A stretch of 64,000 bases of DNA from Toxotes chatareus (GCA_016801885.1 CM028885.1:19975834-20039833); one strand, 5' to 3'. Shown: positions 48,001 to 63,000, counted from the first letter of the stretch. Program-made: numbers and translations. Notes: a model not told the origin generated them from the sequence alone.

Positions 48001-51000
48001 CAGAGCAGCAGGATCAGCTGCCCGTCTTAGTGTTGGTGCTGGTATTTTATTATGTGTTTTATAACAGTGTGATATCATAACAGAATAAAGGAGTCTGGCT
48101 GTGGGCATTCAAAACAAATGCTAATACAATATTTATTCATCTAAGACAGAGTCACAGTAGAGACTCATTAGTGACGAGTCTTTTTTTTTTCTAATGTCTG
48201 TGCTGGACGTGGTGTTGCTGTGTCTTATGACCTTTTCTATTTTCATATTCCCAACTTTGGGAAGTGTGCAGCAGGCTGTATGAAGCGACCTGACTTTTTA
48301 CTTGGATTTACCACAGTAGGCAACAAGCTAGTGAGCTGGACAAATAAAGTAAAATATTTCTGAGTGACTAGCTCGTGCTCTCAAAATGCACTGGGTACAT
48401 TTTTTAAGTGCTTGGCGTGGCACACCCAGGGGTGCCTCCTTGACCCTGCGTTAGTTCATACAGTGGTCTGGAGGAGGAGGATGTTAAGAGCTGGGCATGG
48501 CGGAGGTGGGGGGGCACATTAGGATCCACACAGCTAAGAATAACCCGAGCTGCTGCTCAGCGGAGCAGAAGGGAATATGCTCGGGGATCCCACCCCTGCT
48601 TCCAGTCAGCCATTCAACCCTGCTATCCAGCCTCAATTAGGGCACTAAAGCAATCAATATTATAACAAAATGACGCCTTTTCTCCAGACAGGAAGCTGCT
48701 TTGTCACAATGGGGACAGACGGGGCCGCCCTGTCTCCAGCACTTTGCCTCCCCTCCTCCACCTCACCCGCTGCCCCCTCTAAAGTCCCCCCCCAAACAAA
48801 ATAATTGATGAAACCTTTGTGGTAGGTTTTGCATTAAGATGAGGTTTAAGATGTTGAAGAGCGTAGGAAAGAGCAAACAGCAGATTGATATCAAACAGTC
48901 TGCTGATTACTGAGGATCACTTGAAGCTAGCATCTCGTCTGCTCTACAGCTGTTCTCATTTGTATGCTGGCACAGAGACCAGAGCGCGCTGGCGCTGCTG
49001 CATCACTCGGTGGCTAATTCGCTCTCCCCAGCTGGCCGCTGTCTGTAGGTTGAGTTGCCGTGCCCCAGCTGGTGGAGTCTTTGGAGTTTGGTTGAGGAGC
49101 CATGGCTGTATTTTAGGGGTCACTACCTGGAGCCGGTGTTGGCTCTCTCCACAGCATCCCACCTGCTCGCGCTCCATCCAGACGACCAGGCCCCTCTGCC
49201 TCGATACCTCCTCCAAAACACAACCCTCTCGGGACTTCTGAGCCCAGCTGCATCTATTTCAGCCGCTGGCTTCACACACAGCCAAGACACACTTACTGGC
49301 TGTGGTGGAAAGTAATTAACTGTACTTAAGTACAAATTTGAGGTTCTTATACTTCACTTCAGTATTTCTGTTTCATGCTACTCATACTTTTACTCCATAT
49401 CAGAAGGAAATATTTTAGTTTTTATTCCAGTACATTTGCCTGTTTCAAGTTACTTTACAAATTAAGATTTTACATATAACATATGATGAGCTTTAGAAAA
49501 CATGTTCGGGTTTGAAAGTGTTGAAACATTTTTTACCACCATGATGCTTGTAGAACCTCTAAAAAAATCATAGTTCACACACCACAAAACAATGTTAGCA
49601 TTGGCAAAATGTTATTTTACATTACAGCATTTGAAAAGACATTAGCCTAGCATCATGTGAAACGAGTTAAGACGTGAGTCAGCTCACGAGTTAAAGAGAA
49701 ACAGGGTTGTTCTGTAGTTTTTGGGCCAGTAAACAGCACCTCAGCCGTTCCTCTGGACGCATCGTCAGCAGCCAGAAACCACCCGAGCTGCAGCTTGCTC
49801 AGCACAATCTTAGTGTTTATTATGTTTTTTATTTTTATGCTGCTGCCTAACTGCACCATTCCATTTCAGATAAATGATCCCAGACTAATCCTGCACAATA
49901 ACAGGCACACATAGCCTCAATCTGCCAAGACGTGTTGTGAACTCATTGTGCCGTTGGCTCAATCTGCCATTAAGAACAACCATCGGCTTCATGTTTATTT
50001 GAGTCGGTTAGTGACGTCTGTGTACTTCACATGTGAAGCACAAGCAGATTTACTGCACTTTAATAGTCTCCTGACTAGGTTTTAATGGTGCAGTGATGAT
50101 CATCCCTTGTCACAGTGGCCTTGTGATTCATGTTATTATCTACTTAGCTTCTCTACTCCCTGTGGTGTGAATAAGGGTCACCACACAAGCACATCGGGGA
50201 CCTCTGCGGCCCACTTAGGAGATGGTTGCCCTGGCTACGGGCCCGGGGCGCTCTGTGCATCCATTATGGGAGGCATGTGCAGTGAGACAGGGCAGTGGGG
50301 GGTTACAGCCTGGGGGTGGGGTTCAGCGGGAGCAGCTGTCCCACGAGCCAGAGTCTGCACATCTGGATCATCCAGCCGGGCTGTCACCATGTTGAGCCAC
50401 ACTGGTTCAGTTGTATCTGGAGCAGCGCTGTGCAGGAGAAGCATGGCTGAAACACAGTGCCTTCCCCAGCCTTCACTGAAAAATGCTGAGTGGAGACGCT
50501 TTCGTAATTTTAGACTAAAGCAGCTGCTTTATTATTTTGTGCTTTGTTGGCTTAGATAGTGAATGAGTAATTCAGTAGGTTATTTTATTTACATGTTGTG
50601 GGTGGTTATGTTTTACAGTGGGCAGAGAAAAACTTTGATCACATCACACCATATCAAAGATGCTGCAGACAACGCTGTGGTTGTTTTTTTTTTTTTTTTT
50701 AGAAAAGACATATCAGCGCTTTCTGAAATCTTCTGCTTGTAGCCATTTAGAATTGAACATTTATGAACCGTGTAAGGTTATTTCAACACGTTTAAAAATA
50801 AAATATCAAAGTGATGTTTCATGATCAGTCTGGCTCCCGCTGAACGGCACGAGGGAACAAGCCTGCAAAAGCAGAGCCCTCTAAGCTCTGCATTATCACA
50901 TAAAAAGGGCAGTTTCAAAAATGACATCAGCAATGAAAACAGCTTTGCTCACTGCAAGATTATCCCTGGGTGTGGTTGGCTGAAGGCTGTTCGGTAGGAG

Positions 51001-54000
51001 ATCAGTTGAGGTTACAATAACACACGTGCACATGTGGAATAATATGGTATTGATTATTTAGGTTATGTATGTTTCCATTCTGCGCGAGTTGGGGCTTTTG
51101 ACGGATATTTCCTCTCTGGAGTATTTTTTCCCTCCACTCCCACACTTAGTTAAAGCTGTGGGGGCGGAGAGGAGTGTGAGTGCACGTGCCATCCTTCGTC
51201 CCCTGAGCTCTCTCCAGCCCCGGCCAAGCAGGCTAATCCACCCAAGGCCAGAGAGAAAGAAAAGAGACAGAGATACAAGTTTCATATCCTGCCAGGCATG
51301 GCCGATATCTGCCACAGACACTCTGATCACAGAGCTCCTGAGTGTGTAGAGCTGTGATTTGTAATTCTGTCTTCTTGATATCAAATGGAAAACTGGTTTT
51401 AAGTGTGTGTGTCAGATACCTCTTCAGAAGTTCTTATCGGATGGTTGTATAGCTTCAACATGGTGAAGAGATGTTGTTAATAACATACAAATTTGGCAAG
51501 TCGCAAATATGTTGATACTGAACGTAACAGTTAAAATGTTAACAGACCACATATTAGATATGATAGATGGAAATGAACACATCAGGGGAGTGTTCATGAT
51601 GCACTCACTGCCTCCTGACGTCAGCTGTGGAGCAGCTATTGAGTGTTTTTCTCAGGAGCTACATCATCCAGCTGTGAGCCTTTGGGCGTAAATCACACCT
51701 CTCCCAGTGGTTCCAGATGCAGTTGGGTGTGGAATTGGTGGCGGTGGTGTTGACAGTGGGTAGGTGGATTGGGGATTGTGGGATGAGCCAGACAGCCATG
51801 TTCCCCTCACTGTGTGGAGACCACGTCTGTTGATTTGTTTTGACAGAGCTGAACTGCTCCCAGGACGGCGTCTCACTCACTTACAGTGCACCCAAACTCT
51901 TGCCTGTTGCTGCGCGAACACGTCTGGTTATGGCTCCATCTGTCATTTGCAGATTTATTGAATGTCCTCGTGCTTTCTGAGAACGTGGGAAATCGCAAGC
52001 AGATTGTAAAACGGCTGTTCTCCAGCGAGATATAATGACCTTAATGGAATTTCTTTGCAGTCATACAGTAACACATTGGCACACATGAACTAACAGCTTC
52101 TCTTGCTTTTGTTTTTCAGGGCAAACATTGATGAGGTGGAGACAGAGGTTGTGGAGATCGAGGCGAAACTCGATAAGGTAAGACGTCTTTTTTCAGGGGC
52201 AGCATGTTTTTATATTGTGTCAGTACTAAATGAGAGTACAGAAAATTATTGGCACATTGCTTATAATGGGTTGAAACTGTTATACATGTCATACTTCTTA
52301 CCACACCTTAAAAAGTGCATTTCCATCCAGCTTTTTTTTATTATTATTTCCAATTTTCACATCAAAAAAGTGGAAACTTCAGTGTTGAACAGCTCTATAT
52401 AAATCAAATTTGCTTGCTTGACACTAAATTACCACTGTCAGTAAGGGTAACATGTTATAAGATGTCATTCGTGTCACATGAAAATTCTTCTTTGTGTAAT
52501 TTTTTTGGCAGAGACAGTACAACAGCTTCTCCAGTTATATTCAGCCATGCCAGCCCACGCTGTGGGTGTATGCTTGTTTTCTTGCTCTACAAGCCGTCAG
52601 TTGAGATCAGTCCAAGTGACATCTGCTCCATCTCCCCTGTGCTGAATTTGCATGGAATGGAAATCCTGCCCCCATCAGCCATAGCTCCGTGCCAGTCTGG
52701 TTTTAAAGTGTACCTGAGGGCATCGGTGACATCACTGACTGTGGCGTGGCCAGAAGCCTGACACACCTGAAAGTTTTAAGAGCAGCATCTCAATAATTTA
52801 CTACCCACTGTGTTTGTGTATAGCAGGGTGCCATACAGTATGACTTTTCCAAGGTACAGTATGACTGTCCAAAGTCAACATGCAAAATTTCAGTCCTTAT
52901 TTATGTTATGTGAAAGACAAAAATACCTTCTTTTTTTTTTTATCTTTAACATTTATTAATTTCCCACAGACATTTTGTGTGCACCTACAAAAGCTGTGGC
53001 CTTTGCTGCCAGTACCAGCAGCCAGTCCTGGACATATTTGATTAAGGTTCCTGTTGGAACACAGTTCAACACAGCAACTATTTTGCACACTGATCTTTTG
53101 CCTGTTCGACAGGCTTGAGGAGAAACCTCCTCAATAGAAAAAATGACTTGAAAGGAGGAATGCTGGAATGTCGTTCTCCACATTCTGCCACAGTATATCT
53201 TGTTGCAACAGACATTAGACACAGCTCGCCCCATTATGCTCAGCTGTTCACTCCCGACATTACGTTACTCCGCAGCGCCTAATCCCACACAGCTAACCCT
53301 GCCAGCCTCCGCTGCTGACAGTCTGCACTCCTCATAAAGAGCAGTGTGATGTCGCTCAGTCCTGTTGAACTGTTCAGCTCAGGTTTGTTAGAACGTGACG
53401 TGGCAGCAGTGTGAGACGGGGTGCACTGAAGACATTAGGCTGCATCACGCTGGCGCTCAGAGCGTCCCGCTGCCCTGTAATGAGGCAGCCAGATGCTCTG
53501 CCTGTAATGCTCATGTCACAGGTCCATCTGCTCCTTCTGACTTTGAGTTACAGCATGTGTCAGTGAGAGCCAGGATTAGTCAGGCAGGCAGCTCTTCTTT
53601 TACTGCCATCAGTGCTGGAGACCTCCACTACAGTTACACTCTAAAGGGATCCTGCTCACTTTTAACAGGAATATTCAATATTCATAATCAAACACTTCTC
53701 AAGTACATTCATGAGGCTGTGTCTTTAAAACACTGGAGAGAGGGCAATGTAAAAACTTTGACTTTTACTCACGTGCTCAATCGCAGCATCTGAATTTGAT
53801 AACATCTGCAGTTCTTTGATCACTGAATGCTTTTTCTGCATGAATGATTCTAATCTAATCCAGTTGCAGTTTAAAATTAGATCATGAAAAAGGGGGGAAG
53901 AGGAGAAGAAATTTCAGTCGATTGTCTGATCTGGATTCCCAGCGCTCTCTGTTCTTCACCAGTTTAACCTCATTAGAACAGTACGTTACAGTACAGTACA

Positions 54001-57000
54001 GTACTCTCACAGTACGTTAGGAATGCTTTAAAATGGTCATTTTTAGCCACGTTAGCAGTTTGTCTCCAGGCAAAATTTTGGTTCAGACTAAAATATCTCA
54101 ATAACTTAACCATTAATCTTTATGTGAGTATATTTATAATCTCCAGATGATGAAACCTAATGACTATGGTGATCCTGAGCTTTGTGTTGACTGCTAATTC
54201 ATGCACCAACTCTCAGCAAAAAAAAGCTAATCAGCATATTTGCTAAAATGTCAAAACACTTATTTCAGACTAAAGGGCAGAGTAGCTCAGCCTAATGTCT
54301 GGTGAGCAGATGGGAGGAAGTGGGACTTTGTGCTGAAAAACAGAAAGCCTGGCAACAGAACACAGGGTGAAAAATACAAAGAAATTAATTTTCCTGACAC
54401 CTGACAGTGCACCCACCACCATATGTTACCACAGGTGGTAACAACAAACCGAGATCCGTATGATGTGCATCCTTTTCCCACATGAAGTAAAACTGTGAAC
54501 AAACGTGGAGATTTTTATGTGGAGACAAAAGTTTGAGTATTGTGGCTGATCATGTGATACTGAGCTTTAAAAGTTGATGCCCTTAAGTGGAGCTTGTACG
54601 TGATGGTCACATGGAGCCTCTGGTTGAGCTTCTGGTTACATAAAAAGAGACAATATAATCGTAATCAACATTCAGGGCTGTAACCAGGATTTTAGACTTA
54701 GCCTACAGATTTATTTCCCCAACATTTCATATATATCTATTTTACCGTTAAAATATATTTTCTCTAAATGTTATGTCCTTCCATAAATCTCTAAAGCTGT
54801 TTCAAAGATGCCGTTACAGTGCTAGGAATTTATTCCGATGGAAACGTCTAAAGCCTCGTTTGGACAGGATTAACGTTATAGGAGGAGGCAGGGATTTAAA
54901 TATTTACTGTGCTCCTCAGTAGTTTAACTCATTTAACTCGGTTAACTAATTTTAACCATTGAAAAATTACAGGATGTGGTCTGTAACAGACATGGACATT
55001 TCGCAGGACAAAGCCAAAAGAGAAGGCCACAAGCCTCCCCAGGCCGGGGAGAGTTTGAGTCAGAGCTCGGGCACCTTCTCTGAGTCACAACTCGGTCAAA
55101 TCTTAAGACACAGACAAGAAACACATATTGGTATCATTCAGTGCCACTTAGACTTCCAAAGAATATCACTACCTCCAATATTCATTGAGAATTAACTTCC
55201 ATAAATGTGCTTCATGTGAAATCATAGAAAAAAGGCACTTCAGAACTTGCCTGAGAATCATCATGTTTTTGAGTTTTCTCCAGTATCAAAGTAACACAGT
55301 GATAGTTGTCTGCGTATTCATGGCTGCAGTGCAAACAGCAGCTGCTAATATCCAATTCAGCATACTTTCAATAGTGCCAGTTTGCCAAAATGTAAATGAA
55401 TACAGGGAAATAACCAGGGCTCAAAGAGCTGCATTACACAGCAGCCTGTCTGAGGAGCTTTTACTGGGCCTTATTCTCCCGGTGATTTTTTCTGTCATCA
55501 TATTGGTTCCCACAGAGGCCTGTAACATATGTTGGTGTCAGGATGATGCACAAATGTCAGATTTCACACTCAGCTGCCCTCGTATGTGTTCCGGTCATGA
55601 TTGGCCTTAAGGGAAACCATGGCCCTGCTAAACCAAATACGATGTGTGTGAGTGGTGAAAGCCCCAAAATGGACAGTATGCTGCGATACCTTCATTGATC
55701 CCCTCTAAATGCGCCTTTTTTTTCTCCACAGCTGGTGAAGCTATGCAGTGGGATGATTGAAGCGGGGAAGGCGTACGTGAGCGCCAACAAACTCTTTGTC
55801 AACGGCATCCGGGATCTGTCTCAGCAGTGCAAGAAGGATGAAATGATCTCGGTGAGTTTCTGAGTGTCCAAGTCATTTCATCCTGCCTCTGTTTGATCCA
55901 TTATGGTCTTTATTGTGGCTTTATTGTCTTTATTTGTCATATTTTTCTGTCATTTAGTGGAGGGGACTGTGGCAGTAAATGTCTCCAGGAATGGGGACTT
56001 TCCTCCTCTTTGAGTGTTAGCCTTACAGCTCTTTGCTGTATGTGTGTGTTTCTGTGTGTGAGTAAACCTGATTACTAACAGATTAGTAAGTCGGGATCAG
56101 ATCGGGTCTGGAAACTTACTTCTGGCTCGGCTCACAGCACCAGCGTCTTGGACTGTTTTCATTGCTGCTGACATTAAGCACTATTAAAAGCCTTCTTGGC
56201 TTCAGCTCTATGACTAATTGTGAGTTTCTTATTAAAGTCTTGTTCATATTTGTAGTTTCCATTGTAAAAAAAAGCCCTGCAATTACAGTTCCTTTTCCCG
56301 TACAAGGTTCAAGGGGAAAAAAAATCCTCCAGAGCTCAAAAAGTACACCTCAGTGACATTAACCAGCTTTGACTTAATTTTAGCGTTGCGGATCTTTTCA
56401 TTTTCTTCCATTTAGAGTCCACATAAATTTTGGTTTTAGTCTGTGACAGCTTTTATTTGCTTCTTTTATTCTCAAATGCAAATGCAGCTGCAGTTATGAG
56501 AATATTTCTTTATGTATTATTTAGCTAAAGAATGTTTTGTGTTCTTTTCTCTGCAGGAGTGCCTGGAAAAGTGTGGGGAAAGCCTCCAGGAGATCATCAA
56601 CTACCACATGGTAAATCAGCCTGCTCTCCAGACTGTCCCCCACATGCTCCACGTAGACTAGATTGAGACACACCAGCACAATGATTTCATCCAGTCTCAA
56701 TATACTAACATTAACTGGCATTTAAGGCCTCATCAGGGTCCTGTATTCCCTTAAGTGCGTCACAGAGAGTCAGACTGAATGGTACTGTATCACATCTCCG
56801 ACAGAACTACAGGGGACGAAAACGGCTCAAAGGTCAACTCTGTCTGCCTAAAATGGAGGAGGAATTCCTCATATGACACAGTAAAGATTGGACCGCTTAC
56901 TAATAACACCCTTTATAAAGGACCTACAAGCTGTATCTTTACTAATGGTTAAAAAATGTATTAATTAATGGTTAAAAGTCATTACAAAGAGCAAATCTGG

Positions 57001-60000
57001 ATCTGAAATAAATGATTGTAATCCATCAATGAATACTTAGCAATCCACTGGTTTACTGAATGTGGGTACAGTAAAGTCCAGTTGTGGAATTTTTAAAAGC
57101 GGTTGTCTTCTATATTTTCCTCATACCCAGCTTTGTTACTGTATTTCACATTCTCCAAATCTCTCCCCTGACATTAAACAGAGCTTGTGCTTCACTGCTG
57201 TGTCATTTCCCCTCCCTGCCTTCAAGGTTCCTGACCCCCTGCCCCCATCCTGCTCCTCCAAGGCCCTTTGAAGTCCATTAGCTTGAACCCCTTGCGTGCT
57301 TGATGATGCCATAAAGTCCTGTGTTTGTGTGCGTGCGTGTGTGTGTGTGTGGGGGGGGGATCACATTCCTTTCTGAAGATGCAACAAAGATGTGTCATCG
57401 CAAATCAGCCTCTCCCTCCATCCCGTTCGCTCCCAGTATACTGGTACAGGAGAGTTAAGCATTACAAATGGAGGGCTAAGGGCTTGGGTCAGTCAGGCAG
57501 GCGGGGATTAGCTTTAGCCGTTGGACAGTAGTAACCCTGTATAGCCTTGACATGTGTGCACAGAGTGTGCTACATATAACCAGTCATGTGTACAGTATGT
57601 GTATGTCATGTATGTCAATAGCATATGGCCATACAGTTGTGTGTTATTGTCTAGGTGATATATATATATATGTGATATGACCAAGTGGGGAGTTGTAGGT
57701 TTCAGCAGTGAGGATCACGTCCGCGTTCAAAAAGCTGCAGTTCCTCGGCTGCCGCTGGGAGCTGGCTCCAGAGGTGACCCCCATGTTAAAATAGCCAACT
57801 TTACAGCCTAAAAAAAAGAGAACATATTTACAGCCTGGTACATTTTTTGTTTTTGGTCTCTATTGATAGTTTCCACCTCCGTGAACACTGTGGGGTGAAT
57901 TTTTTTTTTTACTACAACCGTTAGCTCACCATTAAGGCTGGAAACAGCAAATTTATATATATATTTATATATATTTATTTTATTGGAGAGTTGTTGTAGT
58001 TTTAGCCGGGTGTACCTAATAAACTGGCAACTGAGTTTAGATTCACATTTATAGTGAACTGAAATAAGCACATGGTTCCTTTTGTCTTCCTGTTCCTCTG
58101 TGAATGTATATATATTAGTGGTGGGCATAGATTATTTTTTTTAATCTAGATTAATCTCAATGTAATCATGAAATTAATCTAGATTAATCTAGATTAAAAT
58201 GATCAGTGATGTACCTACACAGACAGAGACACACACACAGACAGAAAGTAACAGAGGATAAATAATTGACATTCATTTAACTCAGATTACACATTTTTTA
58301 AGTTCTTAATCACATTACATTTAAGGGCATGTGTTTCTTAAATAGCATACAAAGTGACATTTAAAAGGACTTGTATGGCAATTCATGAACATGCTATTTT
58401 TGTAGACCATACCTGCATGGCTCCAATAGTTCCTCTAGCTTTGCCAACTTCTCATATTCAGCTTTTGTTGGGAGGGCCAGATTGTGTTTCTGCTGAGACA
58501 GCATTGTGTGCAGTGCGTTTCTGTTGCGCCTCACGCAACTTGATCATCTCAAGGGTGGAATTCCACCGTGTTGGAACATCTTGCACGAGTGGCTCCTCAG
58601 CTTGTCCAAGGGAGGCTTGCTGGACATTCAGCTCGTTTGAGTTGGCCGGACTGTGTTTGAAATGTCCGACCACTTTACGGCACTTGGCCAGTGTACCATC
58701 AAAGCCACCTTCCCGAAGTGACATTAAAATTGTTCTCTGTACAACATGCGCAACACAGGGCAAATGCTCGAATGGCAGGATCCTCCCTGCTGCCAACATA
58801 TTAGGCGCGCTGTCAGTTCCAATGGTGCTAATTTTGTCAGCTATCCCCCACTGATTAGCGATGTCGAGAAACTGCCTGGCACACGCTTCCGCATGGTGAC
58901 GCTCCTCTGTTTTCATCACACCTAACGGACAGACAAAGTAGATCAGAATAAGTTCACTACTAGTATTAGCAATCATAAAAAAAAGCAAACATAATGTGGT
59001 GGTAATTCGGATGCCGTGGTATTTAATAGGCTCAATAATTAAACTATGTAATTTAAAATTACAGTTTAACGCATACCTACCTAAGCGAAGGAGTGCAGTT
59101 CCCAGCTAGCATCGATGAGGTGTACAGTAACGCCGAGGTAGTTGTCGTTGTTGACAGAAGTCCAATGGTCCCCAGTCAGTGCTACACAATTAGCTTCTAC
59201 CATCTTCTCATCTTTTGCGGCTTTCTCTGCGGTGTACTGGTCGTGTATTCTCCTAATAATAGTTCGCCTCGCAGGTAGTTTGTAAGACGGGTCACCTGTA
59301 GCCGTCTGGAGAACAAGCTCGAGCCCACCATCTTCAACCACGCTGATGGGCCGGCAGCTGGTGGCAATCCACTGAGTAAGGAGATTAGTTAGCCTGGCTG
59401 AGAGGGCTGTGCTGACGGGCTTGCCTCGGTTGCACTCAAACAAAGTAGCTTGACGGCGCTTCGTATGCGCTACTACAGTGCTTGGGCCGGCATCTTCCGA
59501 GGAATTAGCAAAGGGATGCTTTGCGTTTAGGTGGTACTTAAGACTGGTAGAACTCCTACAGTATACTAATTCCGCATTGCACAAGGTGCAAACAACCTTA
59601 CTCTTGTCGAGGTTTCCATCGGGAAGCTTCTTAAAAATAAATTTCCCCCCAAGCAAACCCGGTGGCTTCAAAGCTGCATCCATGTTGACAAGTCGTTCTC
59701 GCCCCCCCCACAATGCAATTCGGCTAGGTATACATCCGCGCTAAAATATCAAGGTGAAAGTCAGTGAGTATAGACCCAGCTCCCAACCCAATTTTGAGAA
59801 TAGATTAACGGCGAGATTTTTTTTTTTATCGCACGTTAAGAGTCTCACGTTAACGCAGCACGTTAACGCCGATAACGGCCCACCACTAATATATATATAA
59901 GCTCATTTGGTAGTTTTTAGGATGCTCCATCACTCTGTCAGCATCACTGACAGATTCGCCGTTTGTCTGGTTCAGTGTGTCACACTTTAGAGAACAGAGC

Positions 60001-63000
60001 CTGGTGTGGCCTGGGACCAGCTGGCCTCATCCACTGTTTTCAGCCTCCTGTTTCCCCTCTCCCTCCCTCCAGTCCATTAGAGCCAAGAGTCTGACTGGAC
60101 ATTAATATGATTGGCTCTCAAAGGTTTTCTTTGTTGCTTTGATGTAACGGCAGAGCTGAGTTTTCTGGGGGGTGTCAGAGTAGTGTGAGACTGAAGCGAT
60201 AAGAGGGGCTCCCCTGAGATGAGAGATTTCACAGAAATGATTTTGCCGCGATGTGACCTCAACGCAGTCAGGAGAGTCCTGTGATCCACAGATAGTAAGG
60301 ACTTTTTTGCTGAAGCTGTAACATTTTCTGTTGACATCTTATACATGTTCGTCTTTTAATCAAGAAAGACACCATGTGCATTTAAATGTGTAGCTGCCCT
60401 GTGGCCGAGGGACTCACGCAGCGCTCCAATGAATAAGAAATGATGATGGTTATATCTGCTACTTGTGACAGACGTTCCTCTGTGTGCATGCTTTGCCATG
60501 CAGCTGCCACTGTGCTTACCCTACACAGCAGACACTCAAGAATATTAAATAGAGCTGTACATGTGGGACCTCTGAGTGCCAGCCGTCCCTTGTAGAAGTG
60601 CATGCTCGGGTGCCTTTAAGGCCCATAAAATAAACACAAACATCACATATGTTTGAGCGTTTACAGTACACGGACACGAGCCGAGACAAGCAAGTGCACA
60701 GAGCCAAGGAAAGTATAAAAGAGTCTTGGCCCTTGCTTCCCTCCATTTCCTGATAGCTTGGCTCTCTCGCCAGTCTATTACCACACAACAGAACAAACAG
60801 GCTCTGTTTGTATGAATGTCAGACGTAAGCCAAGTGTAGCTCCTTCTTCTTGAGCTCAGAGACAGTGCGTCTTTTCCCTTTCAGAAGACTCCACCACTGA
60901 GTTTACTTTGAGATGGGGCAGAAGCATCAGCGAAATCAGGGCAACGTTTTAACACTCTCTGTTTAATTCAAGCATGAAACTCCATATGAATACTCAATAA
61001 ATTATTGACTTGTGTTTGACTCTGAACATCCATTAGAAATGAGGGGAGACTGACACGGAGATGCAAAGAGAGACTAACATCTGAGCTGCCAAGTCTTAAT
61101 GCACTGACAACAGTAAAGGATTATATGTAGTGGTTGATGGCACTTGCTGCAGGTAGATGGGAAGAAAACATGTATGAGTGGAAGAATTTAGGTTATGATT
61201 ACACATGATTGTCAAATACATGTTTGGTCACATACAGTATGATTTTCTGGATTTAAATGCCTTTGACTAAAATAAGTGTCCTCGTGCAGTAGCTGTACAT
61301 ACTGAATGAGTGAGTGAATTCCCATGTGGGATACAAACACCAGTGTCTCTCAGTTATATTTGGAAACAGGAAAACAAAGCAAGACACACTTAGAGGGTTT
61401 TTTTTTTTTTTTGATTTGCAACTGCAGTCCTTATCTTTCCTTACAGATCGCACCAGAATCCTTTGTTTAGAAAGTAAAAACGTATAAAGACCTGTCTTTA
61501 AAGTGGGGCACAGTGGCCTGCAGAGAAACTGATGCTTAACCAAATGCTCCTGCATGTAACCGAACACTTTGTTGTTACTGTGTTCCTTAATATACTTCAT
61601 ATTGACAGCTGGTCGTTCATTAGTTGTGCTATGCAGCACAGGCGTCTCTTGATGACAGGATTACCCCTTAAGTCCTATAACAATATGAATATAAATAGCA
61701 GTTTTAATCTCCAATCCTCCAAATATATCACTCTGCAATATGCCATTCAAAATTTGTAGTAGTGTTAAGAATCAACCGAGGGATCATGAAAACTAATTTT
61801 ATGGCAATCCACCCGGTATTTGCCAAGATAGTTCTCAAATCTTGGGGACGTCAGACTGATCGTCTCCAGAGCGCTGCATTATTAGAGTGACTAATTAATA
61901 ATCAATATCCCTTTAGGCATAATGTATATCTGTAGGCAGTGCATTGTTCATCCTGCCTTCCTCTGTTTCAGTTGGGTTGATTCACGTCACTCAGAGACGA
62001 CCTGTGAAATCTTTGGTCCAATGAAAGTTGGGTGTCAACTTGCCACAGAGCAGCTCAGGAACGCTACAGGCTGCACTAACCCCAGAGCCGGGGAGTCTCA
62101 TAGCAGCTTTCCTACAACCATTCACTCACAAACATCATGGCGGTGTACTTGTTGACTTGAAAACATTTAAAGACTGTGGTTTGCATTGAGCCACCTCAGT
62201 CCTGTCTGCACGAAGCCCAACCTAATCCTGCGCTCAAGTGTTTACAGCCCCTGCGCACCGATACCCCGCTGATCTTGTTTTGAGTCCCTGTGTGTTTGTT
62301 GGAGCTCTCAAAGGCACAAGCTTCCAGTTCTCACTTGCACTTTTCTGAGAGCTTGTTAAACTGCATCCCAGGAAACAGATTGACCACACATGCACGATGA
62401 GACGCTGGCGATTTGCAGTCAGACAGAGTTGCCTTTGAACATGACACTTTGCAAGAAGCCATTAAAAAAAGTCAACTTAGAAACGATAGTTCACCTACTG
62501 CCGAGTTGGAAAAGTCTGGTCCGCTGCGGTATCGGAGGAATTCCTTTGTTCTTTAATCACATACAGTAAAGTGGATGCTTTCTGATGCGACGATAGAACC
62601 ACAAAGCAACAAACAGGATAGGGAGAGCTTCTTTGTTGTTCCACTTTCACACATATTTAGACCCAGTGAGTTTATAGAGCAATAAAAAGAGTCCATAACC
62701 AACGATCAAAACAAACACTTCTCTCTTGGACGTGGTGGAAGGAATACAGTAAAACTGACCACTTCCATCTCAGCCACATCTTTATTTTTAAATTCAGTCA
62801 AACTAAAGTCATCTACATTTATTTTTTATGCCAGTTAGCGGCTACCTCTGTACAGTGGCAACAGTACAGAAGGGTCTCACTCATTATTGGCTCTTGTAAT
62901 CCCTGAGTCAGAACACCCATAAGCCTCGCTTTATGGGGCCTTGCTAACTCAAATCTTCTAATCCACACACACAGTTGTATATCCAATTATTCTGGCAGGA

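Larger units (their letters stand above)
27166..52119. other. ACAP3 intron 1, about 25 kb
   Basis: No exon of a nested gene was recognised on either strand. Content is dispersed repeats of families A-D, MITEs, simple repeats, and unique AT-rich DNA. A GC-richer patch near 36340-36480 could be a regulatory element or alternative promoter. Large first introns often carry enhancers; conservation data would be needed to locate them. Confidence 0.7.

Noticed and set aside
50107..50559. 150-codon open frame in ACAP3 intron 1
   Set aside because: Cys/Gly/Ser-rich sequence in a locally GC-rich stretch without domain or splice signals.
53395..53793. 132-codon open frame in ACAP3 intron 2
   Set aside because: No domain or splice support and it interrupts a well-defined intron.
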